From NCBI RefSeq assembly GCF_002263495.1, contig NZ_CP022753.1, positions 4,526,001 through 4,590,000 on the forward strand: 64,000 nt of DNA. The letters run 5' to 3'. The notes under the pieces are model-generated. The model made no database searches. It was given only the letters and a program-made list of their open reading frames with translations, and was not told where the DNA came from. The translations under genes and the position numbers were made by a program. Numbering within the stretch: the stretch's first letter is position 1; the number at the start of each line of letters is the position of its first letter. Source of the DNA: Nocardiopsis gilva YIM 90087. GTDB taxonomy: Bacteria > Actinomycetota > Actinomycetes > Streptosporangiales > Streptosporangiaceae. Positions 1 to 8,982 of the stretch are shown in pieces.

Positions 1-2
1 CG

Positions 3-1028
3 GTCACGGGCCCGAGCTTCCGCAGCCACCGGGAGCGTGTCCGCTTCAACGGCGTGGCGATCGACGAGGCCGCACTGGACGAGATCGCCCAGCGCATCGA
101 GAAGGCCCGGGAGCGCCTGGGGCCGCCGTCGGAGGACGGCTACCTCTCCCCCAACGCGCTGTTCATGACCGCCGGTCTGCTGGAGGCGGAGCGCCGCGGC
201 GCCGATGTCTGCGTTGTCGAGGCGGGGATCGGCGGGCACCGCGACGAGCTGCGGTTGCTGGAGCCGCGGGTGGTGGCGATGGCGAAGGTCTTCGCCGAAC
301 ACGTGGGGCTGCTGGGGGACACGGTGGCCGAGATCGCGTGGGAGAAGGCGCGCGTGGCCGGGGAGCGGACCGAGGGGTTCGTCCGGCTGGCACAGACCGA
401 GGAGGTGGCCGAGGTCGTGGACCGCGCCGTGGCCGAGGTGACGTCGGGGCGGGTGCGGCCCGACGTGGTGCGGCCCGGGTCGGGTCAGGGTCCCGCGCCG
501 GAGGTGCTCCCGCCTGGTCTGTCGGCGGCGTCGGCGGAGCTGGGCTGTGCGGCCGCGGAGCGGATGCTGGCGGTCCTGGGCCAGGAACCGGCCTCCCCTG
601 AGCGGCTGCACGGGGTGCTGTCCTCACTGCGGCTGCCCGCGCGGCTCTCCCGGCACACGGTCGGCGGCACCGAGCTGCTCATCGACTCGGCGATCAACCG
701 CACCGGTATCCAGGTGGCGCTGGAGCACGCGCGGCGGGTGTGGCCGCGCGTCGACCACGCGCTGATCTGCTTCCCGGACCACAAGGACGTCGACGGTGCG
801 ATCGCGGAGCTCGGGTCCATCCCGGTGACGTTCGCCCGGCTGCCCGAAGAGCACCTGCGCTTCGAGCACGACCGTCCGGCCGCGTGGAACGTCATCGAGG
901 CCGCGGCGCTGACCCAGGCCGACATCACCGCCCTCGGTGAGCACGTGCTGGTGCTGGGCACGGTGTACTTCACCGGCCGCGTGCTGGACGTCATCGACGC
1001 CGAGACCGAGCGGCTGTTCTCCGCCTGA
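3..1028 (+). CDS. FolC/Mur-ligase-like protein, 5' end outside window
   Basis: The reading frame is open to the left edge, so the start lies upstream; the first GTG inside the window (54) falls in the middle of a conserved stretch (RVRFNGVAID). The visible 341 residues resemble the middle and C-terminal domains of folylpolyglutamate synthase-type Mur ligases: VVEAGIGGHRDE matches the FolC VEVGxGGxxDATN segment, GDTVAEIAWEKA matches the LGxTxxxIAxEKA segment, and DSAINRTG stands where FolC has DxAHNP. That last motif is divergent, so this is probably a paralogue with another acceptor and not the housekeeping folC; what it ligates cannot be read from the sequence. It ends in TGA and converges on the next gene across a hairpin. 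Confidence 0.6.
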   Translation, partial: VTGPSFRSHRERVRFNGVAIDEAALDEIAQRIEKARERLGPPSEDGYLSPNALFMTAGLLEAERRGADVCVVEAGIGGHRDELRLLEPRVVAMAKVFAEHVGLLGDTVAEIAWEKARVAGERTEGFVRLAQTEEVAEVVDRAVAEVTSGRVRPDVVRPGSGQGPAPEVLPPGLSAASAELGCAAAERMLAVLGQEPASPERLHGVLSSLRLPARLSRHTVGGTELLIDSAINRTGIQVALEHARRVWPRVDHALICFPDHKDVDGAIAELGSIPVTFARLPEEHLRFEHDRPAAWNVIEAAALTQADITALGEHVLVLGTVYFTGRVLDVIDAETERLFSA

Positions 1029-1093
1029 CCTCTCCCGTCCAGCGGCGGCACCCGCGAATCAGCGGGCGGGCGCCGCGCCGATGGCCGGACACA

Positions 1094-1130
1094 CGGTGGC
1101 CCGCGGTCCTCTCGGGATCGCGGGCCACCG
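1094..1130. terminator. Bidirectional hairpin between convergent genes
   Basis: A perfect 12-bp stem (1094-1105 with 1119-1130) and a 13-nt loop lie between the stop of the FolC-like gene and the stop of the LVIVD gene on the other strand. No T-run is visible, as is usual in high-GC actinobacteria. Confidence 0.6.
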
Positions 1131-1185
1131 GCCTGTCAGCGCTCGTGCGGGATCACGAGGTCCCCGCCAGGCGTGTGCTCGCTAT

Positions 1186-2601
1186 CTAGCGGCCGGGCTT
1201 GTAGCGCGGCTGGCTCTGCGGGTTGAACTCCTCGTAGGTGACCTTCTCGGCCGGCTTGAGCCGCCGGTCGTCGACCTTGAGGACGTCGAACCCTCGGGCG
1301 ATCTCGTTGGAGTAGATGTAGCCATTGTAGTAGTACGCCGACCAGCTGCCGCCGCTCACGAGCCGGTCCTCGTTGACGGGGCCGCGGTCGAAGTAGCCGA
1401 TCTCCTTGGGGTCGCTCGGGTCGTTGAAGTCGATGATGGAGACGCCGCCCTGGTACCAGGCCTGTACGAAGAAGTTCTGGCCCGGGACCGGGATCAGCGA
1501 GCCGTTGTGCGCCACGCAGTTCTCGGCGTTGGTCTGGTGGCGCGGCAGCTTGTAGTAGCCCTCGAAGTCGAGCTTGCCGCCCTTGAGGGAGTAGATCGCG
1601 TCGGCACCGCGCTGGGGGCCGATGCGCTCGTTGCACGTGGCGGCACCGCCACCGCCGAGCTCGTCGTGGAACAGGACGGTCGTGGCGTCGTTGGTGAAGG
1701 TCGCCGAGTGCCAGAACGCGAAGTTCTCGTCCCGCACGCGCTCGGTCACCACCGGGTTCACCGGGTCGCTGATGTCCATGAGGATGCCGTCGCCCATGCA
1801 GGCACCGGCGGCGATGTCCTTCGACGGGTAGCTGGTGAGGTCGTGGCAGCCTTCGGTCGGCCGCAGCAGGCCGGGCTGGTCGTGGTTGCCGCCGTCCGGG
1901 AAGAGCACCGGCTCGTTCACGATCGCCGCCGAGGCCGGGTCGTTCTTGTCGACCTCGATGATCGTGATCTTGTCGTGCGGCGTCTGGCAGTTGGGGTACC
2001 GGTCGGAGGGCGCGTAGGAGGACACGTAGATGTAGTCCGTCTCGCCGTCCTTGCCCGGCACCAGCGTGTTGGTGTGCGAGCCGCAGTCGGTCCGCACGGC
2101 CGAAACGTACTTCGGCGCCGACTTGTCAGAGATGTCGAAGATCCGCATGCCCTCGAAGGCGTTGGGGTCCGCCGGGGAGCTCTGCGCCGCGCCGCACTCC
2201 TCACCCGCCCGCGGGTAGTCGACGGAGAAATACAGCAGGTCACCGCTGACGGTGACGTCGCCCTGGCCCCCTTCGCACAGCACGGTGCTGACGATCTTCG
2301 GGGATTCGGGGGTGGAAATGTCGTAGATGACGAAGCCGTCGTAGTTTCCGGAGATCGCGTAGTCGCCGGTGAACGCGAGGTCGGAGTTGGTGTTGTCCAC
2401 CGGTGAGGGTTTGGGGAAATTCGCCACGTGGGTGACGTTGTCGCTGGTCTCGACGTCGTCAGCGCTGGAGCCGTCCAGGGCCGCGGCGGGCGCGGCTACC
2501 GCCCCCAGGACCAGGGACGCGGCTCCGGCGAAGGTGAGAAGGGTGCGTCTGGCTTGTGACCGAACGGGTCTTCTCGGGGATGGCGTGGGGGATGTGGGCA
2601 T
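1186..2601 (-). CDS. Secreted LVIVD-repeat (beta-propeller-like) protein
   Basis: 471 residues. The ATG at 2601 is preferred over the one at 2625 because AAAGGAG lies about 6 nt before it. The N-terminus is a typical export signal: arginine-rich RRPVRSQARR, a hydrophobic core, then an AAPAAALDG cleavage region. The body has LVIVD-type repeats (GFVIYDISTPESPKIV, GMRIFDISDKSAPKYV, GILMDISDPVNPVV, GVSIIDFNDPSDP), each giving a beta-propeller-like blade, so the mature protein probably acts outside the membrane. The function of the family is not established. It is divergent from a DUF305 lipoprotein, with 282 bases between them; the two may share regulation. No membrane anchor is seen at the C-terminus. 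Confidence 0.8.
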   Translation of the reverse strand: MPTSPTPSPRRPVRSQARRTLLTFAGAASLVLGAVAAPAAALDGSSADDVETSDNVTHVANFPKPSPVDNTNSDLAFTGDYAISGNYDGFVIYDISTPESPKIVSTVLCEGGQGDVTVSGDLLYFSVDYPRAGEECGAAQSSPADPNAFEGMRIFDISDKSAPKYVSAVRTDCGSHTNTLVPGKDGETDYIYVSSYAPSDRYPNCQTPHDKITIIEVDKNDPASAAIVNEPVLFPDGGNHDQPGLLRPTEGCHDLTSYPSKDIAAGACMGDGILMDISDPVNPVVTERVRDENFAFWHSATFTNDATTVLFHDELGGGGAATCNERIGPQRGADAIYSLKGGKLDFEGYYKLPRHQTNAENCVAHNGSLIPVPGQNFFVQAWYQGGVSIIDFNDPSDPKEIGYFDRGPVNEDRLVSGGSWSAYYYNGYIYSNEIARGFDVLKVDDRRLKPAEKVTYEEFNPQSQPRYKPGR

Positions 2602-2883
2602 CTGGACTCCTTTATTCCGATGCACGCCGAAACATCAGAAAACTACATACTCTTCCGGCTTGTTGTACAGAGTTGCCGCATCCCAAGATGAAGTCTGGAC
2701 AATTTGCCACCCATCGCCCGAGATACGATCACACACCCGTTACCTGGGGCGAACCATCGGGATACTGGACAAATCACACATCGGACGAGTAGAAACTCCG
2801 GGGACGGCCGGTGCGGCCGCGCAAGGTTGCTCGATATCGATCAGGGCCGCGCGTCATCGGGCCCGAACCGGAAGGAGCCGTCC
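2602..2883. promoter_or_regulatory. Divergent promoter region, LVIVD gene / DUF305 gene
   Basis: This 282-base spacer is clearly richer in A/T than its surroundings, especially 2620-2800, as expected for two back-to-back promoters. It contains the octamer CTGGACAA twice in the same orientation, at 2695 and 2765, exactly 70 bases apart. No assignable -35/-10 pair was found. Confidence 0.4.
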
Positions 2884-3597
2884 GTGCGGCGTTGGATGCT
2901 GGCGGCGGGTGCCGCCCTGGTGCTCGCGGGAGCGGCGGCCTGCTCCGGATCCGGGGAGGAGGGCGCGGACGGCCCGCCCGCCCTGGACCCCGGCGCCCCC
3001 GGCGATTCGCCCACCCCCGCCTCTGAGGAGCGGTTGGCGAACGCCGCCAAGGAGACCGGACACAACAAGGCCGACGTCGACTTCATGCTGCAGATGATCG
3101 AACACCACAGCCAGGCCCTGGAAATGTCCGACCTCGCCGAGGAGCGGGCCGAGGGCGAGGCGATCACGAAGATCGCCGACCGCATCGCCGCCGCCCAGAG
3201 CGCGGAGATCGAGTTCATGGAGGGCTGGCTGGAGGAGCACGTCTACGCGCCCGCCCGCGAGAACTCCAACCACCAGAACTACTGCGGCCTCAACAAGGAC
3301 GAGGAGGACGGCGGGGGCTCCCACCACAGGGGAGACGTCACCTGCCCCACGAACCTCGACCACTCCCAGATGCCCGGCATGGCCACCGAGAAGCAGATGG
3401 ACGACCTGAGCAAGGCCACGGGCACGGAGTTCGACGAGCTCTTCGCCGAGCTGATGATCGCCCACCACCAGGGCGGCGTCGACATGGCCGAGGACATCAG
3501 CATCGATGGCAAGAACACGGCCATCCTGAAGTTCGCCGGTGACGTCATCGCCGAGCAGAACGCCGAGATCAAGCGGATGCGCGAGGCCGTCGACTAG
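2884..3597 (+). CDS. DUF305 lipoprotein
   Basis: 237 residues from a GTG at 2884, chosen because GGAAGGAG lies 7 nt before it and because the translation then starts with a lipoprotein signal (RRW, hydrophobic core, lipobox-like AGAAAC with the acylated cysteine near residue 19). Two DUF305 repeats follow: VDFMLQMIEHHSQALEMS around residue 60 and FDELFAELMIAHHQGGVDMA around residue 185. The paired HH within four-helix segments and the methionines resemble ferritin-like DUF305 proteins, some of which bind copper; metal binding here is inference. Between the repeats is a His/Cys-containing insert (NYCGLN, VTCPTN) that may be disulfide bonded. It converges on clpX. Confidence 0.85.
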   Translation: MRRWMLAAGAALVLAGAAACSGSGEEGADGPPALDPGAPGDSPTPASEERLANAAKETGHNKADVDFMLQMIEHHSQALEMSDLAEERAEGEAITKIADRIAAAQSAEIEFMEGWLEEHVYAPARENSNHQNYCGLNKDEEDGGGSHHRGDVTCPTNLDHSQMPGMATEKQMDDLSKATGTEFDELFAELMIAHHQGGVDMAEDISIDGKNTAILKFAGDVIAEQNAEIKRMREAVD

Positions 3598-3624
3598 CGT
3601 CGGCGCCGCCGTTCCCGAAACACG

Positions 3625-3655
3625 TGACGGCCGCCGGTGGAACCGGCGGCCGTCA
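3625..3655. terminator. Bidirectional terminator, DUF305 gene / clpX
   Basis: A perfect 14-bp stem (3625-3638 with 3642-3655) with a 3-nt loop lies 27 bases after the DUF305 stop and 30 bases after the clpX stop on the other strand. Confidence 0.8.
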
Positions 3656-3684
3656 GTACGCGCGTGGTCGGCGGCTCGGACGCC

Positions 3685-4956
3685 CTAGGCGCTCTTCTCC
3701 TCGCGCTCCGGGCCGGCCTCGGTGCGGGGGACGATGGTGGGGTTGACGTGCTCCAGGACGGCCTCGCGGGTGATGATCACCTGGCCGACGTCCTCGCGGC
3801 TGGGCACCTCGTACATCACCGAGAGCAGGACCTCCTCGATGATGGCGCGCAGGCCGCGGGCGCCGGTGCCGCGGATGATGCCCTGCTCGGCGATGGCGTC
3901 CAGGGCGTCGTCGGTGAACTCCAGCTCGACGTTGTCCAGCTCGAACAGCCGCTGGTACTGCTTGACCAGGGCGTTGCGCGGCTCGGTGAGGATGCGGATG
4001 AGCGCGGCGCGGTCGAGGTTGTGCACGCTGGTGATGACCGGCAGTCGGCCCACGAACTCCGGGATCATCCCGAACTTCAGCAGGTCCTCGGGCATGACCT
4101 CGGAGAACTGGTCCTCGGACTGCTCGATCTTGGGCCGGATCACGGCGTTGAAGCCCATGCCCTGGCGCCCGACCCGCGACTCGATGATCTTCTCCAGACC
4201 GGCGAACGCACCGCCGCAGATGAAGAGCACGTTCGTGGTGTCGATCTGGATGAACTCCTGGTGCGGGTGCTTGCGCCCGCCCTGCGGCGGCACGCTCGCG
4301 GTGGTGCCCTCCAGGATCTTCAGCAGCGCCTGCTGCACGCCCTCGCCGGAGACGTCGCGGGTGATCGACGGGTTCTCGCTCTTGCGGGCGACCTTGTCGA
4401 CCTCGTCGATGTAGATGATCCCGGTCTCGGCCTTCTTGACGTCGTAGTCGGCCGCCTGGATCAGCTTGAGCAGGATGTTCTCGACGTCTTCGCCGACGTA
4501 CCCGGCCTCGGTGAGGGCGGTGGCGTCGGCGATCGCGAAGGGGACGTTGAGGATCTTGGCCAGGGTTTGGGCCAGCAGGGTCTTGCCGGATCCGGTGGGA
4601 CCCAGGAGCAGGATGTTGGACTTGGCGATCTCTACGTCCTCCTCGCGAGGGCGGTCACCCTCGGAACGGACGCGTTTGTAATGGTTGTAGACCGCGACTG
4701 ACAGCGCCTTCTTCGCCTGTTCCTGCCCGATGACATACGAATCGAGGAACTCGTAGATCTCCCGCGGCTTGGGAAGGCTGTCCCAGGTGAGCTCGGTGGC
4801 GTCGGCGAGTTCCTCTTCGATGATCTCATTGCACAGATCAATGCATTCATCGCAGATGTAGACGCCGGGGCCGGCAATGAGCTTCTTCACCTGCTTCTGG
4901 CTCTTGCCACAGAACGAGCACTTCAGCAGGTCTCCACCGTCGCCGATGCGTGCCAC
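3685..4956 (-). CDS. clpX: ATP-dependent Clp protease ATP-binding subunit ClpX
   Basis: 423 residues, normal length. The N-terminal zinc-binding domain shows CSFCGKSQ and CDECIDLC (four cysteines). The AAA+ core has Walker A GPTGSGKT, Walker [10 protein letters not shown], the pore loop GYVGEDVE and the IGF-type ClpP-docking region near GRQGMGF. ClpX unfolds tagged substrates in the cytoplasm and threads them into ClpP. It lies downstream of clpP1-clpP2 on the same strand but is separated from them by 283 bases, so it probably has its own promoter as well. Confidence 0.98.
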   Translation of the reverse strand: MARIGDGGDLLKCSFCGKSQKQVKKLIAGPGVYICDECIDLCNEIIEEELADATELTWDSLPKPREIYEFLDSYVIGQEQAKKALSVAVYNHYKRVRSEGDRPREEDVEIAKSNILLLGPTGSGKTLLAQTLAKILNVPFAIADATALTEAGYVGEDVENILLKLIQAADYDVKKAETGIIYIDEVDKVARKSENPSITRDVSGEGVQQALLKILEGTTASVPPQGGRKHPHQEFIQIDTTNVLFICGGAFAGLEKIIESRVGRQGMGFNAVIRPKIEQSEDQFSEVMPEDLLKFGMIPEFVGRLPVITSVHNLDRAALIRILTEPRNALVKQYQRLFELDNVELEFTDDALDAIAEQGIIRGTGARGLRAIIEEVLLSVMYEVPSREDVGQVIITREAVLEHVNPTIVPRTEAGPEREEKSA

Positions 4957-5239
4957 CCAGCTTCTCCTTAAAACGTAGGCCGCCCCGCCATCTCCTCCGC
5001 CCGCAATGCGGCGGACCGCGTCTCGCGCTCCCGGCGCATCCCACGCGGATGGCGTGCCCTGTAGTAAAGCAAGCTACCGCTATTGCAGGATATGCGCTCC
5101 CGGCGGAGTGATGGTCAGGACGATCTGTGCGTCGCTCTTGTCGAGACTAGGCGAAGAAGTGGACCGGCTTCACCACACGGTGCCCGAGCAGTGTCGGATT
5201 CACCGGTCCACATCGACGTTCAACGCCCGTGGGTCGACC
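4957..5239 (-). promoter_or_regulatory. Spacer between clpP2 and clpX
   Basis: No reading frame in this 283-base spacer looks real. It holds a 9-bp inverted repeat (5159-5167 with 5203-5211, 35-nt loop) that could end the clpP1-clpP2 transcript, and the A/T-richer stretch around 5055-5095 is the likely clpX promoter area. No ClgR-like site is visible here. Confidence 0.35.
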
Positions 5240-5896
5240 CTACTTCAGGGAGGTCTTGCGGTACGGGAGCACGAAGTCGACGATCCCGTACTCCTTGGCT
5301 TCCTCCGCCGTGAGGATCTTGTCGCGTTCGATGTCGCGGGAGACCTGCTCCTGGGTACGGTCGGTGTGCTTGGCCAGGGTGTTCTCCAGCTGCTCACGGA
5401 TCCGCATGATCTCGTTGGCCTGGATCTCGATGTCGCTGGCCGGGCCGAACGTGCCCTCGGTCGCGGGCTGGTGGATCAGGATCCGCGCGTTGGGCAGGCA
5501 CCCCCGCTTGCCCTTGGTGCCGCCGGCGAGCAGCACGGCGGCGGCCGACGCGGCCTGGCCGATACACACCGTCTGCACGTCGGGGCGGACGAACTGCATG
5601 GTGTCGTAGATGGCCATCAGCGCCGTGAACGACCCGCCCGGCGAGTTGATGTACATCTGGATGTCGCGCTCGCCGTCGATCTGCTCGAGGGTGAGCAGCT
5701 GCGCCATGATGTCGTTGGCGGAGGTGTCGTCGATCTGCACCCCGACGAAGATGATCCGCTCCTCAAAGAGCTTGTTGTACGGATTCATCTCCTTGACGCC
5801 GTACGACGTGCGCTCGACGTACGACGGCAGCACGTAGCGGCTCTGCGGACCCGCCGGCGCCATGCCGCCGGCCGGGCTGAGGTTGTACTCGCTCAT
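5240..5896 (-). CDS. clpP2: ATP-dependent Clp protease proteolytic subunit ClpP2
   Basis: 218 residues from the ATG at 5896 (GGGAAGG 7 nt upstream); an earlier ATG at 5926 has no such site. The catalytic serine is in GQAASAAA (about residue 117), the histidine in LIHQP, and the aspartate in the C-terminal part. ClpP forms the barrel-shaped serine protease that degrades proteins fed by ClpX or ClpC. The second actinobacterial paralogue lies 46 bases upstream; the two probably form a mixed tetradecamer as in relatives. The insert GGTKGKRG after the serine distinguishes it from ClpP1. Confidence 0.96.
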   Translation of the reverse strand: MSEYNLSPAGGMAPAGPQSRYVLPSYVERTSYGVKEMNPYNKLFEERIIFVGVQIDDTSANDIMAQLLTLEQIDGERDIQMYINSPGGSFTALMAIYDTMQFVRPDVQTVCIGQAASAAAVLLAGGTKGKRGCLPNARILIHQPATEGTFGPASDIEIQANEIMRIREQLENTLAKHTDRTQEQVSRDIERDKILTAEEAKEYGIVDFVLPYRKTSLK

Positions 5897-5942
5897 GTTC
5901 GGGCCTTCCCAAAAGCGCCTATCCACGGACTGGACTCACCGA

Positions 5943-6581
5943 TCAACGGGCCTGCGTACCGGTCACGTCGAGGGTGCCCTCGAGCACCTCGTCGATGAAG
6001 CCGTACTCCTTGGCCTCCTGGGCGGTGAACCAGCGGTCCCGGTCGGCGTCCTTCTCGATCTGCTCCTGGGTCTGCCCGGTGTGCAGCGAGATGCGCTCCA
6101 GGAACATCTTCTTGATGTAGAGAAGCTGGTCGGCCAGGATCCGGATGTCGGAGGCGGTCCCTCCGATACCCCCGGACGGCTGGTGCATCATGACGCGGGT
6201 GTGCGGCAGCGCGTAGCGCTTGCCGGTGGTACCCGCGCAAAGCAGCATCTGGCCCATCGATGCGGCCATCCCCATGCCCACGGTGCGGACATCGTTGGGG
6301 ATGTACTGCATGACGTCGTAAATAGCCATGCCGGCGTAAACCGAACCACCCGGTGAATTGATGTAAAGCGTGATGTCCCTGTGCCGGTCCTCGGCGGACA
6401 GCAGTAGCAGCTCACCCACGATGCGGTTCGCGATCTCGTCGTCGACCTGCTGGCCGAGGAAGACGATGCGCTCACGCAGCAGGCGCTGGGACGTCTGCTC
6501 GAAGATCGGGGGAAGCGGCGACTCGGGCGTACGGGCGTCGATTCGCATGGACTCATTGAAGGTCGGCGGCACTCTCGTCAC
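5943..6581 (-). CDS. clpP1: ATP-dependent Clp protease proteolytic subunit ClpP1
   Basis: 212 residues from a GTG at 6581 preceded by GGAG; an ATG at 6548 (MRIDARTP) is an alternative. The catalytic serine sits in GMAASMGQ (about residue 108), the histidine in VMMHQPSGG. It is the first gene of the clpP1-clpP2 pair. A ClgR-like palindrome lies about 80 bases upstream, which would agree with stress induction of clp genes by ClgR in other actinobacteria. Confidence 0.96.
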   Translation of the reverse strand: MTRVPPTFNESMRIDARTPESPLPPIFEQTSQRLLRERIVFLGQQVDDEIANRIVGELLLLSAEDRHRDITLYINSPGGSVYAGMAIYDVMQYIPNDVRTVGMGMAASMGQMLLCAGTTGKRYALPHTRVMMHQPSGGIGGTASDIRILADQLLYIKKMFLERISLHTGQTQEQIEKDADRDRWFTAQEAKEYGFIDEVLEGTLDVTGTQAR

Positions 6582-6658
6582 CTGCTCCGGATTCGAAACG
6601 GTTGCGACGCTTGCGACACTAACGCGGTTCGGACGCGTGCTCGCACGGATCGCTTTCC

Positions 6659-6676
6659 TGTTCGCTTTGAGCGCAG
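6659..6676. promoter_or_regulatory. Candidate ClgR operator upstream of clpP1
   Basis: TGTTCGCTTTGAGCGCAG matches the published mycobacterial ClgR pattern WNNWCGCYNANRGCGWWS at all but two positions and resembles the Streptomyces GTTCGCT-spacer-GCG box. A second half-site GTTCGCT lies on the minus strand at 6718-6712, partly inside the tig terminator. No ClgR gene is in the window. Confidence 0.5.
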
Positions 6677-6717
6677 GTCGCATCCCCGCCACCTTGGGCT
6701 TTGCAGCCCTAAGCGAA

Positions 6718-6760
6718 CGAGCCCCGCGCCCGCCCCTCACGGGGGTGGGAGCGGGGCTCG
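6718..6760 (-). terminator. Terminator of tig
   Basis: A 10-bp outer stem (6718-6727 with 6751-6760) encloses an inner C-run/G-run stem (6729-6736 with 6742-6749, one G-U pair). It lies about 80 bases after the tig stop and before the clpP1 promoter, so tig and clpP1 are likely separate units. Confidence 0.75.
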
Positions 6761-6838
6761 CCCATGACCACTGGCGCGGGCGCGGCCGATGGCCGGCCCG
6801 TCGCCGCCGGGTCAGGAGGTGACGACCTGCGCTGTGGC

Positions 6839-8245
6839 CTACTCCGCGTCCTTGTCGGCGTCGGCCGCGGGGGCCTCGGCCTCAGCGGAGTCCGCAGCGG
6901 TCTCCTCGGACTCCTCGGACTCCTCGGTCTCGTCGGCCTTGCTCTCCTGCTCGACCACGTTGCCGGACTCGTCGGTGATCTTGGCCTTCTCCAGGACCAG
7001 GTCCATGGCCTTGGCGCGGACCACCTCGGTGTAGGCGACGCGGATCTGGTTGGACTCGACCAGGTGCTGGGCCAGCTGGTCCGGGGAGACGCCCATGCGC
7101 TGGGCCTGCTCCACGACGTACTGGCTGAGCTCGTTGTTGTCGGCGGAGAGCTCCTCCTGCAGCGCGAGCTGGTCGAGGATGAACCCGGCCTTCACGGCGG
7201 AGGTGGCGCCCTTGGTCAGCTCCTCCTCGAACTCCTCCTCGCTCTGCTCCTGGGACTCGAGGTAGGACTCCTTGGTCAGACCGCTCTGCTCGAGCTGCGC
7301 CTCCAGGCTCTCGCGGCGGCGCTTGACCTCGTCCTCGATGACGGCGTCGGGCAGCGGGATGTCGATCGAGTCGACCAGCTTCTCCAGGGCGCGGTCGCGG
7401 CCCTGGGACAGCTGCTGCAGGCGGCGCGTCTGCTCCAGGCGGGAGCGGACGTCGCCGCGCAGCTCCTCGATGGTGTCGAACTCGCTCGCCAGCTGGGCGA
7501 ACTCGTCGTCGAGCTCGGGGAGCTCCTTGACCTTGATGCTGTGCACGGTGACGGTGACTTCGGCGTCCTTGCCCTCGTACTCGCCGCCGACCAGCTTGGT
7601 CGCGAAGGTCGTGGACTCGCCCTCGGACAGGCCCTGGATGGCGTCGTCGAGGCCGTCCAGCATGGTGTTGGTGCCGACCTCGTAGGACAGGCCGCTGGCC
7701 TGGACGTCGTCGAGCTTCTCGCCGTCGATGGCGGCGGACAGGTCGATGGAGACGTGGTCGCCGGACTCGGCCGGGCGGTCCGCACCGACGAGGGTGGAGA
7801 AGCGCTCACGCAGGTTCGACAGCTGGTCCTCGACCTGCTCGTCGGTGACCGTGGCGTCGTCGACGGTCACCTCGATGCCCTCGTAGTCGGTCACCTCGAA
7901 CTTCGGCCGGATGTCGACCTCGGCGGTGAAGGCGATCTCCTCGTTGTCCTCCAGCTTGGTGACCTCCACGTCGGGCTGGCCGAGCGCGAAGATCTCCTCC
8001 TTCTGGATGGCCTCGTTGTAGAGCTCGGGAACGGCGTGGTTCACCGCTTCGCTGATCACCGCTCCGCGCCCGACGTAGCGGTCGATCAGCCGGGCGGGCG
8101 CCTTACCCGGGCGGAAGCCCTTGATCCGGACCTGCTTGGCGAGCGACTTGTAAGTCACGTCGAAGGCATGCTCGAGTTCCTCGAAGGGAACCTCGATGGT
8201 CAGCTTGACCCGGGTCGGGCTGAGCTCCTCGACATCGGTCTTCAC
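6839..8245 (-). CDS. tig: Trigger factor (ribosome-associated chaperone)
   Basis: 468 residues. The ribosome-binding domain carries the family signature in VRIKGFRPGKAPARLIDRYVG (quoted in part: GFRPGKAP, about residues 43-50). The middle FKBP-like peptidyl-prolyl isomerase domain spans roughly 150-240 and the helical chaperone arms follow. The last 40 residues are an acidic tail rich in Glu/Ala/Asp. Trigger factor meets nascent chains at the tunnel exit. It is upstream of clpP1-clpP2, the order usual in actinobacteria, but a strong hairpin separates them. Confidence 0.97.
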   Translation of the reverse strand: MKTDVEELSPTRVKLTIEVPFEELEHAFDVTYKSLAKQVRIKGFRPGKAPARLIDRYVGRGAVISEAVNHAVPELYNEAIQKEEIFALGQPDVEVTKLEDNEEIAFTAEVDIRPKFEVTDYEGIEVTVDDATVTDEQVEDQLSNLRERFSTLVGADRPAESGDHVSIDLSAAIDGEKLDDVQASGLSYEVGTNTMLDGLDDAIQGLSEGESTTFATKLVGGEYEGKDAEVTVTVHSIKVKELPELDDEFAQLASEFDTIEELRGDVRSRLEQTRRLQQLSQGRDRALEKLVDSIDIPLPDAVIEDEVKRRRESLEAQLEQSGLTKESYLESQEQSEEEFEEELTKGATSAVKAGFILDQLALQEELSADNNELSQYVVEQAQRMGVSPDQLAQHLVESNQIRVAYTEVVRAKAMDLVLEKAKITDESGNVVEQESKADETEESEESEETAADSAEAEAPAADADKDAE

Positions 8246-8546
8246 GGGGCGGTACTCCTAGATTTCCGGCTTGTTTTCCGGGACGACCCGGCTCGAACAG
8301 GCACGCTGTCGTGCGGCCACTGGGACCATCCCCGTGCGGACGGGGAGCTGGACTCCACATGATGCCTTCCGGCCACGGTACGGCATACGCCGACGACCGT
8401 GGGCTGCGAAGGCGAGCAGTGGGACCTGCCGAGAGGCGGGGTCTTATTCGCGGTTCTTTCTGCTGATCACGCCAAGTCTAGGGCAGGCGCGCAGGAGCTG
8501 ACGGCAGCCGGACGGACGCGTCCGACGTGCCGTGAGCCGCATTTCG
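8246..8546. other. Intergenic stretch, tig start to tRNA-Pro
   Basis: No reading frame here has coding features. The region must hold the tig promoter (minus strand) and the tail of the tRNA-Pro transcript; A/T-richer DNA at 8440-8485 is the best promoter candidate, but no clear box pair was identified. Confidence 0.4.
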
Positions 8547-8621
8547 TCGGGGTGGCGGGATTCGAACCCGCGGCCTCATGCTCCCAAAGCATGCGCGCTA
8601 ACCAAGCTGCGCTACACCCCG
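8547..8621 (-). tRNA. tRNA-Pro (anticodon TGG)
   Basis: The minus strand folds as a full cloverleaf: acceptor stem CGGGGTG with CACCCCG, T-arm GGTTCGAATCC, D-arm with TTGG, and anticodon loop TTTGGGA giving anticodon TGG (8586-8584). The discriminator is A at 8547. CCA is not encoded. Confidence 0.97.
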
Positions 8622-8731
8622 TTGACTCATGCCCGTACCCATCGAATGTGTACAAGCAGCCCCACAGAGACGGTAATGTTGTCCCCGTCGGCTCCACGAG
8701 TCTAGAGGAAACTCTGACGAGCTGACGCCAT

Positions 8732-8805
8732 GCGGGCGTAGTTCAATGGTAGAACTCCAGCCTTCCAAGCTGGCCGTGCGGGTTCGATTCCCGTCGCCCG
8801 CTCCA
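8732..8805 (+). tRNA. tRNA-Gly (anticodon TCC)
   Basis: Acceptor stem GCGGGCG (8732-8738) pairs with CGCCCGC (8795-8801); the T-arm has GGTTCGATTCC; the anticodon loop CTTCCAA gives TCC. The 3' CCA is encoded at 8803-8805, unlike the neighbouring tRNA-Pro. A strong terminator follows within 7 bases. Confidence 0.97.
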
Positions 8806-8811
8806 CGTGGC

Positions 8812-8853
8812 CCAGGGCCAGGGAGCCGGAGGTCTCCGGCTCCCTGGCCCTGG
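8812..8853 (+). terminator. Terminator of tRNA-Gly
   Basis: A perfect 19-bp stem (8812-8830 with 8835-8853) with a 4-nt loop starts 7 bases after the tRNA CCA. Confidence 0.9.
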
Positions 8854-8982
8854 TGCGTTTCACAGCCCTTACGCAGGGGGCCTTCCGCGGAATATTCGCG
8901 GCCGCGGGGTACGTTGTCGATGCGGGCGCCGTCGGCACGGCGGCCCAGAAGGTCGTTCGCGCCGGTTGCGAAAGTTGAGTCG

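Noticed and set aside
5159-5211. A strong terminator between clpP2 and clpX
   Set aside because: The 9-bp stem has a 35-nt loop; too weak to call as a terminator on its own.
6764-8362. A 532-codon plus-strand frame
   Set aside because: Exactly antisense to tig, Leu/Val/Gly/Asp-rich, no recognisable domain.
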